A DNA stretch of 48,843 nucleotides from an uncultured Clostridia bacterium (lineage in GTDB: Bacteria; Bacillota; Clostridia; Oscillospirales; Ruminococcaceae), in assembly GCA_947625155.1 (NCBI GenBank), contig CANQNG010000014.1, forward strand, positions 1 through 48,843. The letters are read 5' to 3'. The notes under the pieces were generated by a model. The model had not been told where the DNA came from, did not search any database, and worked only from the letters and a program-made list of their open reading frames with translations. Below are positions 7,282 to 16,248 of the stretch, one piece after another. The translations under genes were made by a program, and so were the position numbers. How positions within the stretch are numbered: position 1 is the stretch's first letter; each line of letters begins with the position of its first letter.

Positions 7282-8859
7282 ATGTGTTCTATCATGGGCT
7301 GGTGCAGCAGCACGGCTGACAGAGAACTGTTTCAGAAAGGCTTTGATGCGACGATCTCGAGAGGTCCGGACTGTTCCCGGATAGAGGACACGGGCATGGG
7401 CTTGCTGGGATTTCACCGGCTTGCCATCATGGGCTTGACCCCGGAGGGGATGCAGCCGTTCCGGCTGGGAACGGACATGGTCGTTTGCAACGGCGAGATC
7501 TACGGCTTTGAGAAGCTGCGGGAAACGCTGTGTGACAAGTACAGTTTCCGGAGCGATTCGGACTGCGAATTGCTGCTGCCGCTGTACCGGGAATACGGTA
7601 CGGATATGTTCGCCATGCTCGATGCGGAATTTGCTTGCATCATTTACGACAGCCGGACGAAAGAATTCATCGCCGCCCGTGACCCGATCGGCATCCGTCC
7701 GCTGTATTACGGCTTTGCGGCAGACGGCAGCATCGTCTTTGCCAGCGAACCGAAGAACCTGATACCCATTTGTGCGGAGATACGCCCGTTCCCGCCCGGG
7801 CATTATTACAAAGGCGGCGAATTTATCTGCTACAATGACATCGCCCACGTGGATGCGGTGTGCTATGACAGTCTGGAGGAAATTTGCCGCAACATCCGGG
7901 AAAAGCTGACTGCCGGCGTAGAAAAGCGGCTTGTGGCAGATGCGAAAGTCGGCTTTCTGCTGTCGGGCGGGCTGGATTCTTCTTTGGTGTGCGCCATTGC
8001 CGCCCGGAAGAGCGACAAGCCGATACGCACCTTTGCCATCGGTATGCGGGAAGATGCCATTGACCTGCGTTATGCCCGTGAAGTAGCCGACTACATCGGC
8101 AGCGACCACACGGAAGTCATCATCACGGAACAGGACGTGCTGAACGCCCTCGAAGAAGTCATCCACCTGCTCGGGACATATGATATTACGACCATCCGGG
8201 CAAGTATCGGCATGTATCTGGTCTGCAAAGCCATCCACGAACAGACGGACATCCGTGTCCTGCTGACCGGAGAAATTTCGGACGAATTGTTCGGGTACAA
8301 GTATACGGATTTTGCCCCGGATGCGGCAGCATTCCAGCAAGAAGCCGAAAAACGCCTGCGGGAGCTGCATATGTATGACGTACTGCGTGCGGACAGGTGC
8401 ATTTCGGTGAATTCCCTCGAAGCCCGTGTGCCGTTCGGGGACTTGGACTTCGTGAAATACGTCATGGCGATCGACCCCGAAAAGAAGCGGAACACCTACG
8501 GCAAGGGCAAGTACCTGCTGCGAAAAGCCTTTGAGGGCGACCTGCTGCCGGAAAGCATTCTGTGGCGTGAGAAAGCGGCATTCTCCGATGCGGTAGGGCA
8601 TTCCATGGTAGACGACCTGAAAGCCTATGCGGAGACCCGTTACACGGACGAGGAACTCCCGGAACGCTGTGCGGCATACACCCACGCAGCGCCATTCACG
8701 AAAGAATCGCTGCTGTACCGGGAAATTTTTGAGAAATACTATCCGGGGCAGAGTGAAATGGTCGTAGATTTCTGGATGCCGAACAAGGACTGGGAGGGCT
8801 GCAACGTCAACGACCCGTCCGCCCGAGTGCTGTCGAACTACGGCGCAAGCGGAGAATAA
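7282..8859 (+). CDS. asnB: Asparagine synthase, glutamine-hydrolysing
   Basis: 525-residue enzyme that makes asparagine from aspartate, glutamine and ATP. The glutamine amidotransferase class II domain begins with MCSIMGW; Cys2 becomes the N-terminal nucleophile after Met removal. The synthetase domain has the PP-loop LSGGLDSS near residues 227-234. I start at 7282 because GGAGG lies at 7269-7273 and Cys must be residue 2. The frame is open to an ATG at 7207, but that would bury the nucleophile and runs through the leader hairpin. The C-terminal part after residue 400 includes ...RVPFGDLDFV, usual in AsnB. It is monocistronic between its own promoter and the repeat island. Confidence 0.95.
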   Translation: MCSIMGWCSSTADRELFQKGFDATISRGPDCSRIEDTGMGLLGFHRLAIMGLTPEGMQPFRLGTDMVVCNGEIYGFEKLRETLCDKYSFRSDSDCELLLPLYREYGTDMFAMLDAEFACIIYDSRTKEFIAARDPIGIRPLYYGFAADGSIVFASEPKNLIPICAEIRPFPPGHYYKGGEFICYNDIAHVDAVCYDSLEEICRNIREKLTAGVEKRLVADAKVGFLLSGGLDSSLVCAIAARKSDKPIRTFAIGMREDAIDLRYAREVADYIGSDHTEVIITEQDVLNALEEVIHLLGTYDITTIRASIGMYLVCKAIHEQTDIRVLLTGEISDELFGYKYTDFAPDAAAFQQEAEKRLRELHMYDVLRADRCISVNSLEARVPFGDLDFVKYVMAIDPEKKRNTYGKGKYLLRKAFEGDLLPESILWREKAAFSDAVGHSMVDDLKAYAETRYTDEELPERCAAYTHAAPFTKESLLYREIFEKYYPGQSEMVVDFWMPNKDWEGCNVNDPSARVLSNYGASGE

Positions 8860-8906
8860 TACAGCCCGTGAAGGGAGTGGATAAACAGAGGGTTTTTGAA
8901 AGTATT

Positions 8907-8946
8907 CCGACCTTTGCCGCCGTAAGGCGGCATTGGGAGGGAAATC
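8907..8946 (+). repeat. Modular structured repeat, copy C
   Basis: CCGACCTTTGC, hairpin CGCC-GTAA-GGCG with a GNRA loop, GCATTGGGAGGGAAATC. It starts 47 bases after the asnB stop codon. The second module of the other copies is replaced by the hairpins at 8961-9020. Confidence 0.8.
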
Positions 8947-8960
8947 AAAAGTTTTTTGAT

Positions 8961-9020
8961 CCAGCTTTTTTTCAAAAAAGCTGGCGGGAGTCCAGAGGGC
9001 AGCGGCGGCAGGCTGCCGCC
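8961..9020 (+). repeat. Two hairpins inside the asnB downstream island
   Basis: CCAGCTTTTTT (8961-8971) pairs with AAAAAAGCTGG (8974-8984). GGCGGCAG (9004-9011) pairs with CTGCCGCC (9013-9020) around one central G, the same geometry as the CCGGCAG-C-CTGCCGG hairpin in the other repeat copies. No reading frame of note is present. Confidence 0.7.
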
Positions 9021-9028
9021 TCCGTGGT

Positions 9029-9062
9029 GTCGCCCAATGCGCCTGACGGCGCAAAGGGCGAC
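9029..9062 (-). repeat. Modular structured repeat, copy D (inverted)
   Basis: Read on the minus strand: GTCGCCC-TT-TGC, GCC-GTCA-GGC, GCA-TT-GGGCGAC. The outer stem is fully Watson-Crick here, whereas the plus-strand copies have CCGACC opposite GGGAGG. It faces copy C. Confidence 0.75.
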
Positions 9063-9089
9063 TGCTTTCAGGTAAGATAAAAGTAGCAG

Positions 9090-9199
9090 GCATGCAAGCC
9101 GACCTAAATTGTACCTTCAGTCGTGCAAGCCGACCTTTGCCGGGCATAGCCCGGCATTGGGAGGCAAATCGGTGCAGCGCCTCGCTGCTCTGTTTTTTT
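9090..9199 (+). repeat. Modular structured repeat, copy E, ending in a terminator
   Basis: A 5' element holds GCATG (9090-9094), GCCGACCTAAATTG and CGTGC (9122-9126); GCATG can pair with CGTGC. The core follows: GCAAGCCGACCTTTGC, CGGGC-ATA-GCCCG, GCATTGGGAGGCAAATCGG. It goes straight to GCAGCG-CCT-CGCTGC (9174-9188) and a T-run (9193-9199), which reads as an intrinsic terminator. It lies just upstream of the DUF1015 promoter. Confidence 0.85.
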
Positions 9200-9205
9200 C
9201 TTGCA

Positions 9206-9234
9206 TTGACATTTGTGAAAAAATATGCTATAAT
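9206..9234 (+). promoter_or_regulatory. Promoter of the DUF1015 gene
   Basis: Consensus TTGACA (9206-9211), 17 bases, TATAAT (9229-9234), with an extended -10 TGC. Confidence 0.9.
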
Positions 9235-9271
9235 AACAATGACCCCCAATTCGACCGAAGGAGTGTTCCTC

Positions 9272-10501
9272 ATGCGTATTTTTTCACCGGCAGACATATT
9301 ACTGCCCGATCTTACAAAGACCGATGCCGGAAGGTGGAGCGTCATTGCCTGCGACCAGTTCACCGGCGACCCTGCCTACTGGGAGGAGACCGAACGGCTC
9401 GTCGGTGATGCCCCCTCGACCCTGCGCCTGACGCTGCCGGAGATCTATCTCGAGGATGCGGACGTAGCCCGGCGTATCGGCAGCATTCACCGGAATATGG
9501 AGCAATATCTCTCCGGAGACCTGTTCCGAACTTACCCGGACGCCCTCATCTATACGGAACGCATACAGTCCAACGGCGTGCTCCGTGCCGGGGTGATCGG
9601 GAAGATCGACCTCGAAGCCTACGATTACCGGGCAGGCAGCCATTCCCCCGTCCGTGCCACGGAAGCGACCGTTCTGGAACGCATTCCCCCCCGCATCAAA
9701 GTCCGTGCGCAAGCCCCTCTCGAACTGCCGCATATCATGATCCTCATCGACGACCCGGCAGACGAGGTGATCGGGAACTGTGCCGCCGAAAAAAACCGTA
9801 TGCAGAAGCTCTACGGTACGGAGCTCATGCAGGGCGGCGGGTACATTGACGGCTACCTCATGGACGGAGCACAGCAGGAAGCCTTCCTGAAACGGCTGGA
9901 TGCCCTGACCGCACAGGCAGGGGAACTGCAATTCGCCATGGGAGACGGCAATCACTCCCTTGCCACCGCAAAGGCTTGCTACGAAAAGCTGAAACAGGCA
10001 TACCCCGACAAAGATCTCAGCAGCCACCCTGCCCGCTATGCCCTCGTGGAACTGGTAGATCTGCACAGCGAAGCTTTGCAGTTTGAAGCGATCCATCGGA
10101 TCGTGACACGCATCGACCCCGGACAGATGATGATCACGCTGACCCGAATTTTAGGGCTTTCGGAAGAGCCGTCCGGGCAGTCTGTCACAGTCGTGCGGGA
10201 CGGCGAACGCAGACCCCTGTACATCCACAAGCCCACCTCACAGCTTGCCACCGGGAGCCTGCAAAACGCACTGGATGCCTATGTTTCGGCAAATCCGGGC
10301 AAGATAGATTACATCCACGGAGAACGCACCGTGGAACGGCTTTCGGCAATGCCGGATGCCATCGGTTTCCTCCTGCCGGATATGGATAAGCGTGACCTGT
10401 TCCCCAGTGTCCTCAAGGATGGTGCGCTCCCCCGCAAAACGTTCTCCATGGGACACGCCGAGGATAAGCGGTATTATATGGAAGCAAGAGCCATTCGGTA
10501 A
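9272..10501 (+). CDS. DUF1015 family protein
   Basis: 409 residues, matching the DUF1015 family along its length. It starts MRIFSPADILLPD, with RWSVIACDQFTGDPAYW near residue 27 and GDGNHSLATAKA near residue 230, the most conserved patch of the family. Some distant relatives act as free-serine kinases (SbnI and SerK type); that function is an inference here. ATG 9272 has AAGGAG at 9258-9263; the frame extends left through the repeat, which is not coding. It is monocistronic with its own promoter and no clear terminator before the rimP promoter at 10540. There is no signal peptide, so it is probably cytoplasmic. Confidence 0.88.
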   Translation: MRIFSPADILLPDLTKTDAGRWSVIACDQFTGDPAYWEETERLVGDAPSTLRLTLPEIYLEDADVARRIGSIHRNMEQYLSGDLFRTYPDALIYTERIQSNGVLRAGVIGKIDLEAYDYRAGSHSPVRATEATVLERIPPRIKVRAQAPLELPHIMILIDDPADEVIGNCAAEKNRMQKLYGTELMQGGGYIDGYLMDGAQQEAFLKRLDALTAQAGELQFAMGDGNHSLATAKACYEKLKQAYPDKDLSSHPARYALVELVDLHSEALQFEAIHRIVTRIDPGQMMITLTRILGLSEEPSGQSVTVVRDGERRPLYIHKPTSQLATGSLQNALDAYVSANPGKIDYIHGERTVERLSAMPDAIGFLLPDMDKRDLFPSVLKDGALPRKTFSMGHAEDKRYYMEARAIR

Positions 10502-10539
10502 AAAATTTTGTATATTTCTGAAAAAATTTGAAAAAATGC

Positions 10540-10568
10540 TTGATTTTTCAAATCAGATGTGGTATAAT
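10540..10568 (+). promoter_or_regulatory. Promoter of the rimP-nusA-infB operon
   Basis: TTGATT (10540-10545), 17 bases, TATAAT (10563-10568), with an extended -10 TGG. It lies 84 bases before rimP. Confidence 0.85.
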
Positions 10569-10592
10569 AGCTATTGTAAAAGAATGTGAAAG

Positions 10593-10618
10593 GACCGGAA
10601 AACAAATTCCGGTCTTTC
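10593..10618 (+). promoter_or_regulatory. Leader hairpin of the rimP operon
   Basis: GACCGGAA (10593-10600) and TTCCGGTC (10607-10614) form a perfect 8-bp stem followed by TTTCATTTT. It lies in the short 5' leader and may be a weak attenuator; autoregulation of nusA operons at the leader is known in other bacteria. Confidence 0.5.
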
Positions 10619-10652
10619 ATTTTGCCTGTTACGGGCAGAAAGGGAGAAAGCT

Positions 10653-11135
10653 ATGAAGCTGAAAAAATTCGGCAGCACAGAACAGCGCATCTATGACCTG
10701 ATCGCACCGATCGTGACGGAGCTGGGGTATCTCGTTTGGGACGTGCGGTACGAAAAAGAGGGCGCTGACTGGTACCTGCGCCTCTTCATCGACCACGAGA
10801 CCGAGCCGGTCAGCATCTCTGACTGCGAACGTGTCACCCGCCCCGTCAGCGACCTGCTCGACGAGAAAGACCCCATCCCGCAGAGCTATATTTTAGAGGT
10901 CAGCTCCGCAGGGCTGGAGGCAGAGCTGGTGCGGGAGAGCCACTTCGATGCTTGTATCGGCTGTGAGGTGCGTGCAAGGGGCATCCGTCCCTTTCCGGAC
11001 GGCAGCCGGGAACGTGTGGGCGTACTCACGGACTGGGACAAGGACAGCGTGACCCTACAGGTCGGTGAGGAGACGGAGGTGCTGCCGATGCAGGGGCTTG
11101 CTTTCGTGAAACTGTATTTTGCATTCGAGAAATGA
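10653..11135 (+). CDS. rimP: Ribosome maturation factor RimP
   Basis: 160 residues, the usual size. RimP binds the 30S precursor and helps S12 and other late small-subunit proteins assemble. The N-terminal alpha/beta domain includes LGYLVWDVRYEKEGADWYLRLFID (two parts of a conserved patch near residues 25-50) and ...ISDCERVTRPVSDLLD. The YILEVSSAGLE segment near residue 80 is the family signature (usual form LEVSSPGLDR). The C-terminal SH3-like domain follows. It is first in the operon with nusA 35 bases downstream. GGGAG lies about 8 bases before the ATG. Confidence 0.94.
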   Translation: MKLKKFGSTEQRIYDLIAPIVTELGYLVWDVRYEKEGADWYLRLFIDHETEPVSISDCERVTRPVSDLLDEKDPIPQSYILEVSSAGLEAELVRESHFDACIGCEVRARGIRPFPDGSRERVGVLTDWDKDSVTLQVGEETEVLPMQGLAFVKLYFAFEK

Positions 11136-11170
11136 TATGAAGTATCCTAGATGGAGGCGAAGGAACGACT

Positions 11171-12394
11171 ATGGAAACCAAGGAAACGTACAATTTTTTC
11201 GAGGAGCTGAAAGCGCTCGGCGCACAGAACAGCCTTGACACGGATCTCCTGATCGAGAAAGTCAAGACTGGCATGCAGAAAGCCGTCCAGCGCATGTACC
11301 CGGAGTGCAAGGAGTGCATCCGGGTGGACATCGTGCCGGAGACACAGACATTCGATGTTTTCATCCTACAGGAGATCGTGGAGGAAGAGCCTCTCAACAT
11401 GACACAGATCCACATTGATGAGGCAAGGGCAAAAGACCCGGATGCCATCGTGGGCGGCATCTTTGAGCGCCGGCTGGACATCTCCAAATTCGGCAGAGCA
11501 TCCGCACAGTCCGCCAAGCAGTCTATCAAGGGCGATCTCCGGGACATCAACCGTGACCGCATTTTGGAGAAATTCGAGAGCAAGGTCAAGGACATCATCA
11601 CCGCCACCGTCACACAGGTCGAGCCGGGCAGAGGTTCGGCAACGCTGATGTATGACAAGACGGAACTGTACCTGCTCCGGCAGGAACAGATCCCCGGCGA
11701 AGTACTGGAGGAGGGCATGACGGTCAAGGTCTATGTGACCGACATCGCCAACCGGAGCAAGAAGCCCATCATCAAGCTCTCCCGTGTCCACCGGGATCTG
11801 GTGAAGCGTCTGTTCGAGCTGGAAGTGCCGGAGATCTATGACGGGACGGTCGTTATCAAGTCTATCTCTCGGGAAGCCGGTTCCCGTTCCAAGATGGCGG
11901 TGTATTCCAATGACCCGAACGTGGATGCGATCGGTGCGTGCATCGGTCCGAAGCGTTCGAGGATCTCGGCAGTCGTCCGGGAGCTGAACGGGGAAAAGAT
12001 AGACATCATCCCCTACAGCGAGGATCCCGCAGAATTCATTGCCCGTGCGCTTTCCCCTGCCAAGGTGGAGCGTGTCATCATGCTCGACCCGATCATCGAG
12101 GAGGGCAGGGACGGCGAACTGCGGCAGCCAAAGCTCTCAGCGATCGCCGTTGTGCCTGCCGACCAGCTTTCCCTTGCCATCGGCAACAAGGGACAGAATG
12201 CCAAGCTCGCCGCCAAGCTGACCGGGTGCAAGATCGACATCAAGTCCGATCAGGAAGAATTTGAGATCCCTGCCCCGCAGCCTGTGCCGGAACAGATGCC
12301 CGTGCAGGACGAGGACGATGTGCTGTTTGAGGACGAAGCCCCGGCAGCACCCGAAGCCCCGGAGGCAGCACCGGACACCGCCGATGCCGAGTAG
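11171..12394 (+). CDS. nusA: Transcription termination/antitermination protein NusA
   Basis: 407 residues. NusA binds RNA polymerase and modulates pausing, termination and antitermination. The order of domains is the N-terminal polymerase-binding domain (1-130), an S1 domain (about 138-205, [20 protein letters not shown] and [19 protein letters not shown]) and two KH domains (about 210-360, with [10 protein letters not shown] and [18 protein letters not shown]). After the KH domains comes a ~45-residue Pro/Glu/Asp-rich acidic tail instead of the acidic repeats of E. coli NusA. GGAGG lies upstream of the ATG. It is the second gene of the operon. Confidence 0.96.
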   Translation: METKETYNFFEELKALGAQNSLDTDLLIEKVKTGMQKAVQRMYPECKECIRVDIVPETQTFDVFILQEIVEEEPLNMTQIHIDEARAKDPDAIVGGIFERRLDISKFGRASAQSAKQSIKGDLRDINRDRILEKFESKVKDIITATVTQVEPGRGSATLMYDKTELYLLRQEQIPGEVLEEGMTVKVYVTDIANRSKKPIIKLSRVHRDLVKRLFELEVPEIYDGTVVIKSISREAGSRSKMAVYSNDPNVDAIGACIGPKRSRISAVVRELNGEKIDIIPYSEDPAEFIARALSPAKVERVIMLDPIIEEGRDGELRQPKLSAIAVVPADQLSLAIGNKGQNAKLAAKLTGCKIDIKSDQEEFEIPAPQPVPEQMPVQDEDDVLFEDEAPAAPEAPEAAPDTADAE

Positions 12395-12403
12395 GAGGCG
12401 CAC

Positions 12404-12679
12404 ATGGCAAAGAAGATCCCGATGCGCATGTGCATCGGCTGCGGGGAAATGAAGCCCAAACGGGAACTGGTGCGTATCGTCAGACCCAAGGAGGGAGACA
12501 TTTCTCTGGATCTGACCGGAAAGCTTGCGGGGCGGGGCGCTTACCTCTGCCGCAGTGCGGAATGCCTTGCGGCGGCAAGAAAGAACCGCCGTCTGGAACG
12601 GAGCTTTTCCTGTAAGATCGCACCGGAAGTATACGAGGTGATGGAACATGCCCTATCAGAAGCTGACGGGAATACTTAG
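12404..12679 (+). CDS. rnpM: RNase P modulator RnpM (YlxR)
   Basis: 91-residue YlxR-family protein with the signature MRMCIGCGEMKPKRELVRIV near the N-terminus and GRGAYLCRSAECL near residue 46. The four cysteines of the two CxxC-like pairs are present. YlxR proteins bind RNA; the B. subtilis member was shown to interact with RNase P RNA and was renamed RnpM. It starts 9 bases after the nusA stop codon and overlaps the next gene by 32 bases, typical of this operon. Confidence 0.92.
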   Translation: MAKKIPMRMCIGCGEMKPKRELVRIVRPKEGDISLDLTGKLAGRGAYLCRSAECLAAARKNRRLERSFSCKIAPEVYEVMEHALSEADGNT

Positions 12680-12980
12680 CATCTGCCGCAAGGCGGGCAA
12701 GCTGGTGCTCGGTTTTGCCCCCATGAAAGAGGCACTGCCGTCCGGCAAAGTCTGCGGCGTGTTCACAGCTTCGGATATTTCACCGAGATCATATAAAGAA
12801 GTCTGTTTTTTCTGCGGAAAACACAATGTCCCTGTGTACCGCCTGCCGCTGACTGCGGAGCAGCTCGGCAGGGCAGTGGGAAGGAGCGCAGCCGTGGCTG
12901 CTGTTCTGGATACGGGCTTTTCCGACAGGATCGGTACGCTCTGTACTGCGGCACAGGCAGTATGTGAGCCATCAGAGTAG
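12648..12980 (+). CDS. ylxQ: L7Ae-family RNA-binding protein YlxQ
   Basis: 110-residue L7Ae/L30e/S12e/Gadd45-fold protein (YlxQ, also called RplGA). L7Ae proteins recognise kink-turn RNA. Features are LTGILSICRKAGKLVLGF at the N-terminus and the conserved segment CFFCGKHNVPVYRLPLT, followed by LGRAVGRSAAVAAVLDTGF. It overlaps rnpM by 32 bases and infB starts 12 bases after it. It may be relevant that this genome has a repeated RNA-like element with a possible tandem G.A motif, but nothing here links the two directly. Confidence 0.9.
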   Translation: MPYQKLTGILSICRKAGKLVLGFAPMKEALPSGKVCGVFTASDISPRSYKEVCFFCGKHNVPVYRLPLTAEQLGRAVGRSAAVAAVLDTGFSDRIGTLCTAAQAVCEPSE

Positions 12981-12992
12981 GAGGGTTTGCCT

Positions 12993-15530
12993 ATGGCAAA
13001 GAAGATCAAATTGTCGGAGGCTGCAAAGGATCTGCAGATCTCCGCAAAGGAACTGGCTGCATTTTTGGAAGAACATAACCGGGGCAAGAAGAACAGCAGC
13101 TCTTCTGTGACCGAGGAGGACATGGATCTGGCACTGGAATATTACAGCCAGAAGGCAAGGGTCGAGAACTTTGATGCCTATTTTGCGACCCGGGATCTGC
13201 CCCGCCCGGAAAGACCGGCAAAGGCGGAAAAAGCAGCCAAGTCTGCCAAGAACGAAAAGCCTGCCAAGTCTGCCAAAGCCGAAAAGCCGGCACAGGAAAA
13301 AACTGCCCCCGCCAAGGAGGCAAAGCCCGCACAGAAGCCTGTGCAGGAGCATCCCCCAAAGGAGCAGTCCAAGCAGGAACAGCCTGCCCAGCCGAAACAG
13401 GAGCAGCCGAAAAAGGGACGGTCTGCCCAGCCCAAGCAGGAGCAGCCGAAGAAGCGCAAAGAGGAGAAAAAGAAGCCCAAGACCCCGCAGGTACACGGCG
13501 AAAAGACCCGCCTTGGCGGCGTGATCGGCGAGACCCGGGAGGAAAGCCCCGAAAAGCGCCGTACCGTGGATACCAGAGGCAGCTATGTCGATCTGGAGAA
13601 GTATAACGAACGTTACGAGCAGATCGCACCTGCCGACCACCGGAAAGACAATTATTCGACCAAGAAGCAAAAGATCAACCAGAGATCTGCACAGAAGAAC
13701 AAGAAGGGCGGCAGAAAGCAGGAGACCGAGGCACAGCGCCTTTCCCGTCTGGAGCTGGAGCGTGCCCGCAAGCAGCAGCTCAAGGTGCGCATCCCCGATC
13801 TCATCCAAGTCGGTGAGCTTGCCTCCCGCCTGAAAGTCACGGCATCCAAGGTCATTGGCAAGCTCATGGGACTGGGTGTCATGGCATCTATCAACGAGGA
13901 AGTCGATTTCGATACAGCGAGCCTTGTTGCCGAAGAACTCGGCGCAAAGGTGGAGAAGGAAGTCATCGTCACCATCGAGGAGCGCCTGATCACTTCCGAG
14001 GAGAACGACGAGGAGAACCAGCAGCCCCGTCCGCCGGTCGTTGTGGTCATGGGACATGTCGATCACGGCAAGACTTCTATCCTCGATAAGATCCGCCATG
14101 CGAATGTCACCGCCTCTGAAGCGGGCGGCATCACGCAGCACATCGGTGCATATCAGGTCAAGCATGACGGCAAGACCATCACATTTCTGGACACGCCGGG
14201 ACATGAAGCATTCACGTCCATGCGGGCAAGAGGTGCGAACATCACAGACATCGCCGTTCTGGTCGTGGCTGCCGATGACGGTATCATGCCGCAGACGGTC
14301 GAATCCATCAACCACGCCAAGGCAGCGGGCGTTTCCGTGATCGTTGCTATCAATAAAATGGATAAGGAAGCTGCCGACCCCGACAAAGTGCGCCAGCAGC
14401 TCACCGAATACGGGCTCGTCTGCGAGGAATGGGGCGGCGATACGATCTGCATCCCGGTGTCTGCCAAGACGGGTATGGGCATCGAGGACTTGCTGGAAAA
14501 TATCCTGCTCGTTGCCGAGGTCAAGGAGCTGACCGCCAACCCCGACCGCTTTGCCAAGGGTACGGTCGTCGAAGCCCGGCTGGACAAGGGCAGAGGTCCG
14601 ATCGCAACACTGCTTGTCCAGAAAGGCACGCTGCACACGGGCGACATCATCCTTGCCGGCATGTCGGTCGGTAAGGTGCGTGTCATGACCGACTACAACG
14701 GCAAGGTCGTCAAGGAGGCAGGACCGTCCGTTCCGGTGGAGATCACCGGTCTGAACGAAGTGCCGAGCGCAGGTGATACGTTCGATGCGGTCGCAGATGA
14801 ACGGCTGGCAAGAGAGCTGGTCGAGCAGCGCAGACACGAGGCAAAGGAAGCCCAGTTCCAGAGCAGCACCACCAAACTCACGCTCGACAATCTGTTCAGC
14901 CAGATAGAAGAGGGCGAACAGAAGGAGCTGCCCATCATCGTCAAGGCAGACGTGCAGGGTTCGGCAGAAGCCGTCAAGGCTTCCCTCGAAAAGCTGTCCA
15001 ATGAGGAAGTCAAGGTGCGTGTCATCCACAGTGCCGTCGGCGCTGTCAAGGAGAGCGATGTCATGCTGGCAAACGCCTCCAATGCGATCATTGTCGGCTT
15101 TAACGTTCGCCCGGACAACGGCGCAGCGGAAAGCGCTGCACGGGACGGCGTAGACATCCGCCTGTACAGGATCATTTACGATGCCATTGAGGAGATCTCC
15201 ACTGCCATGAAGGGCATGCTCGCCCCGAAATTCCGGGAAGTCATCCTCGGCAAGGCAGAGGTGCGGGAGATCTACAAGATCTCCAGCGTGGGTACGGTCG
15301 CAGGTTCGTATGTGCTGGAGGGCAAGCTCACCAGACAGAGCATGATCCGTGTCGTGCGTGACGGCATCATCGTAGCGGACGACCATATCGCAGGCTTACA
15401 GCGGTTCAAGGATGCCGTGAAAGAGGTCGCAAGCGGCTATGAGTGCGGCGTTTCCTTGGAAAAGTTCAACGACCTCAAGACCGGAGATATTTTTGAGGCA
15501 TATATCATGGAAGAATACAAACCGGAATAA
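12993..15530 (+). CDS. infB: Translation initiation factor IF-2
   Basis: 845 residues. IF-2 is the GTPase that brings fMet-tRNA to the 30S subunit and promotes subunit joining. A short N-terminal IF2-N domain ([18 protein letters not shown]) is followed by a long Lys/Ala/Pro/Gln-rich linker (about 60-280) with repeated AEKPA- and QPKQEQPKK-type segments. A second IF2-N domain precedes the G domain: GHVDHGKTS (about 354), DTPGHEAF (about 400) and NKMDK (about 453). Domains II-IV follow. I choose ATG 12993 (MAKKIK) because AGGAGGG at 12979-12985 fits; a TTG two codons upstream is also open. The long antisense frame is a shadow of the Lys-rich coding bias. Confidence 0.97.
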   Translation: MAKKIKLSEAAKDLQISAKELAAFLEEHNRGKKNSSSSVTEEDMDLALEYYSQKARVENFDAYFATRDLPRPERPAKAEKAAKSAKNEKPAKSAKAEKPAQEKTAPAKEAKPAQKPVQEHPPKEQSKQEQPAQPKQEQPKKGRSAQPKQEQPKKRKEEKKKPKTPQVHGEKTRLGGVIGETREESPEKRRTVDTRGSYVDLEKYNERYEQIAPADHRKDNYSTKKQKINQRSAQKNKKGGRKQETEAQRLSRLELERARKQQLKVRIPDLIQVGELASRLKVTASKVIGKLMGLGVMASINEEVDFDTASLVAEELGAKVEKEVIVTIEERLITSEENDEENQQPRPPVVVVMGHVDHGKTSILDKIRHANVTASEAGGITQHIGAYQVKHDGKTITFLDTPGHEAFTSMRARGANITDIAVLVVAADDGIMPQTVESINHAKAAGVSVIVAINKMDKEAADPDKVRQQLTEYGLVCEEWGGDTICIPVSAKTGMGIEDLLENILLVAEVKELTANPDRFAKGTVVEARLDKGRGPIATLLVQKGTLHTGDIILAGMSVGKVRVMTDYNGKVVKEAGPSVPVEITGLNEVPSAGDTFDAVADERLARELVEQRRHEAKEAQFQSSTTKLTLDNLFSQIEEGEQKELPIIVKADVQGSAEAVKASLEKLSNEEVKVRVIHSAVGAVKESDVMLANASNAIIVGFNVRPDNGAAESAARDGVDIRLYRIIYDAIEEISTAMKGMLAPKFREVILGKAEVREIYKISSVGTVAGSYVLEGKLTRQSMIRVVRDGIIVADDHIAGLQRFKDAVKEVASGYECGVSLEKFNDLKTGDIFEAYIMEEYKPE

Positions 15531-15551
15531 TGACACGACCGAGGTGATCAT

Positions 15552-15881
15552 GTGGAATTTACTAGAATGCGGACAGAGGATATGCTGCAATACTGTGAGG
15601 AAGCACTGGCATGGGACCAGTTCGGTCCGGTGGATATCCTCTTCTTTGAATCCGTAAAGCGGATCTTACTGGGGCAGTGTCCCGCTATCGAAGCACCGGA
15701 AACGGATGAGCTGGCAGGTGTCAGTGTGCCGATCCCGGCAGAGGAGCTGATCTCCTACAACGAACAGGATTCCGCACGGACGCAGGGCATTGCGGAAGAT
15801 ATTTTCTATAAGGCAGAAACGGAATATACGCTCTGCGAAACAGACGGAAAGGAGACCGGAAATGCCGAGCTTCAAAAATGA
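15552..15881 (+). CDS. Unknown small acidic protein between infB and rbfA
   Basis: 109 residues, not recognised. A GTG start is chosen (V/M-EFTRMRTEDML) because GAGGTG at 15541-15546 fits and the frame stays open to 15881. The alternative ATG at 15550 is in another frame and soon ends. The protein is acidic (many Glu and Asp) with amphipathic helices in the first 45 residues (MLQYCEEALAWDQFG) and no membrane segment. It starts 21 bases after infB and overlaps rbfA by 20 bases, so it is translated with the ribosome-biogenesis genes. The codon use matches its neighbours. The usual Firmicutes operon has rbfA directly after infB, so this insertion is lineage-specific. Confidence 0.72.
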   Translation: MEFTRMRTEDMLQYCEEALAWDQFGPVDILFFESVKRILLGQCPAIEAPETDELAGVSVPIPAEELISYNEQDSARTQGIAEDIFYKAETEYTLCETDGKETGNAELQK

Positions 15882-16248
15882 CCGTATGGCAGAGGACATC
15901 CACCGGGAGCTGACGGATATTTTCCGGCTCGTCAAAGACCCGCGGGTGGGGAGCATGCTGTCCGTCGTGCGGGTGGAGCTGTCCAAGGACGGCTCCTCCT
16001 GTAAGGTATATGTTTCCAGCCTGAACGGGCTGGAAGATGCCAAGCAGTCCGTCAAGGGACTGAAAAGTGCGGCAGGCTTTATCCGGCGGGAGCTGTTTGC
16101 ACGGCTGAAAATGCGCAAAAGCCCGGAACTGCGCTTTATTGCGGATGATTCCATCGCAAGGGGCGCAGAGGTGGCACGAAAGCTGGAAGGCATGACCTTT
16201 TCCGAGGAGGAGACGGATGAACAGGATCAATGTGGCAGCGGCAGCTGA
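15862..16248 (+). CDS. rbfA: Ribosome-binding factor A
   Basis: 128 residues. RbfA binds the 5' end of 16S rRNA and helps 30S maturation, especially in the cold. Start is ATG 15862 (MPSFKNDRMAEDIHREL) with AAGGAG at 15848-15853. The KH-like fold is seen in VKDPRVGSMLSVVRVELSKD, then CKVYVSSL and the C-terminal ...RKSPELRFIADDSIARGAEV. The last residues, EQDQCGSGS, lie in the overlap with nrnA. The gene overlaps the unknown ORF upstream by 20 bases and nrnA downstream by 32 bases. Confidence 0.94.
   Translation: MPSFKNDRMAEDIHRELTDIFRLVKDPRVGSMLSVVRVELSKDGSSCKVYVSSLNGLEDAKQSVKGLKSAAGFIRRELFARLKMRKSPELRFIADDSIARGAEVARKLEGMTFSEEETDEQDQCGSGS

Noticed and set aside
7261-9363. 700-residue open frame antisense to asnB
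   Set aside because: It covers a clear AsnB gene and the repeat island. No ribosome site or known domain was seen; it mirrors the codon bias of the real gene.
12972-15386. 804-residue open frame antisense to infB
   Set aside because: It lies wholly within infB; the Lys/Glu/Ala codon pattern of the linker leaves the opposite strand open. It is rich in Leu, His and Asp with no recognisable domain.
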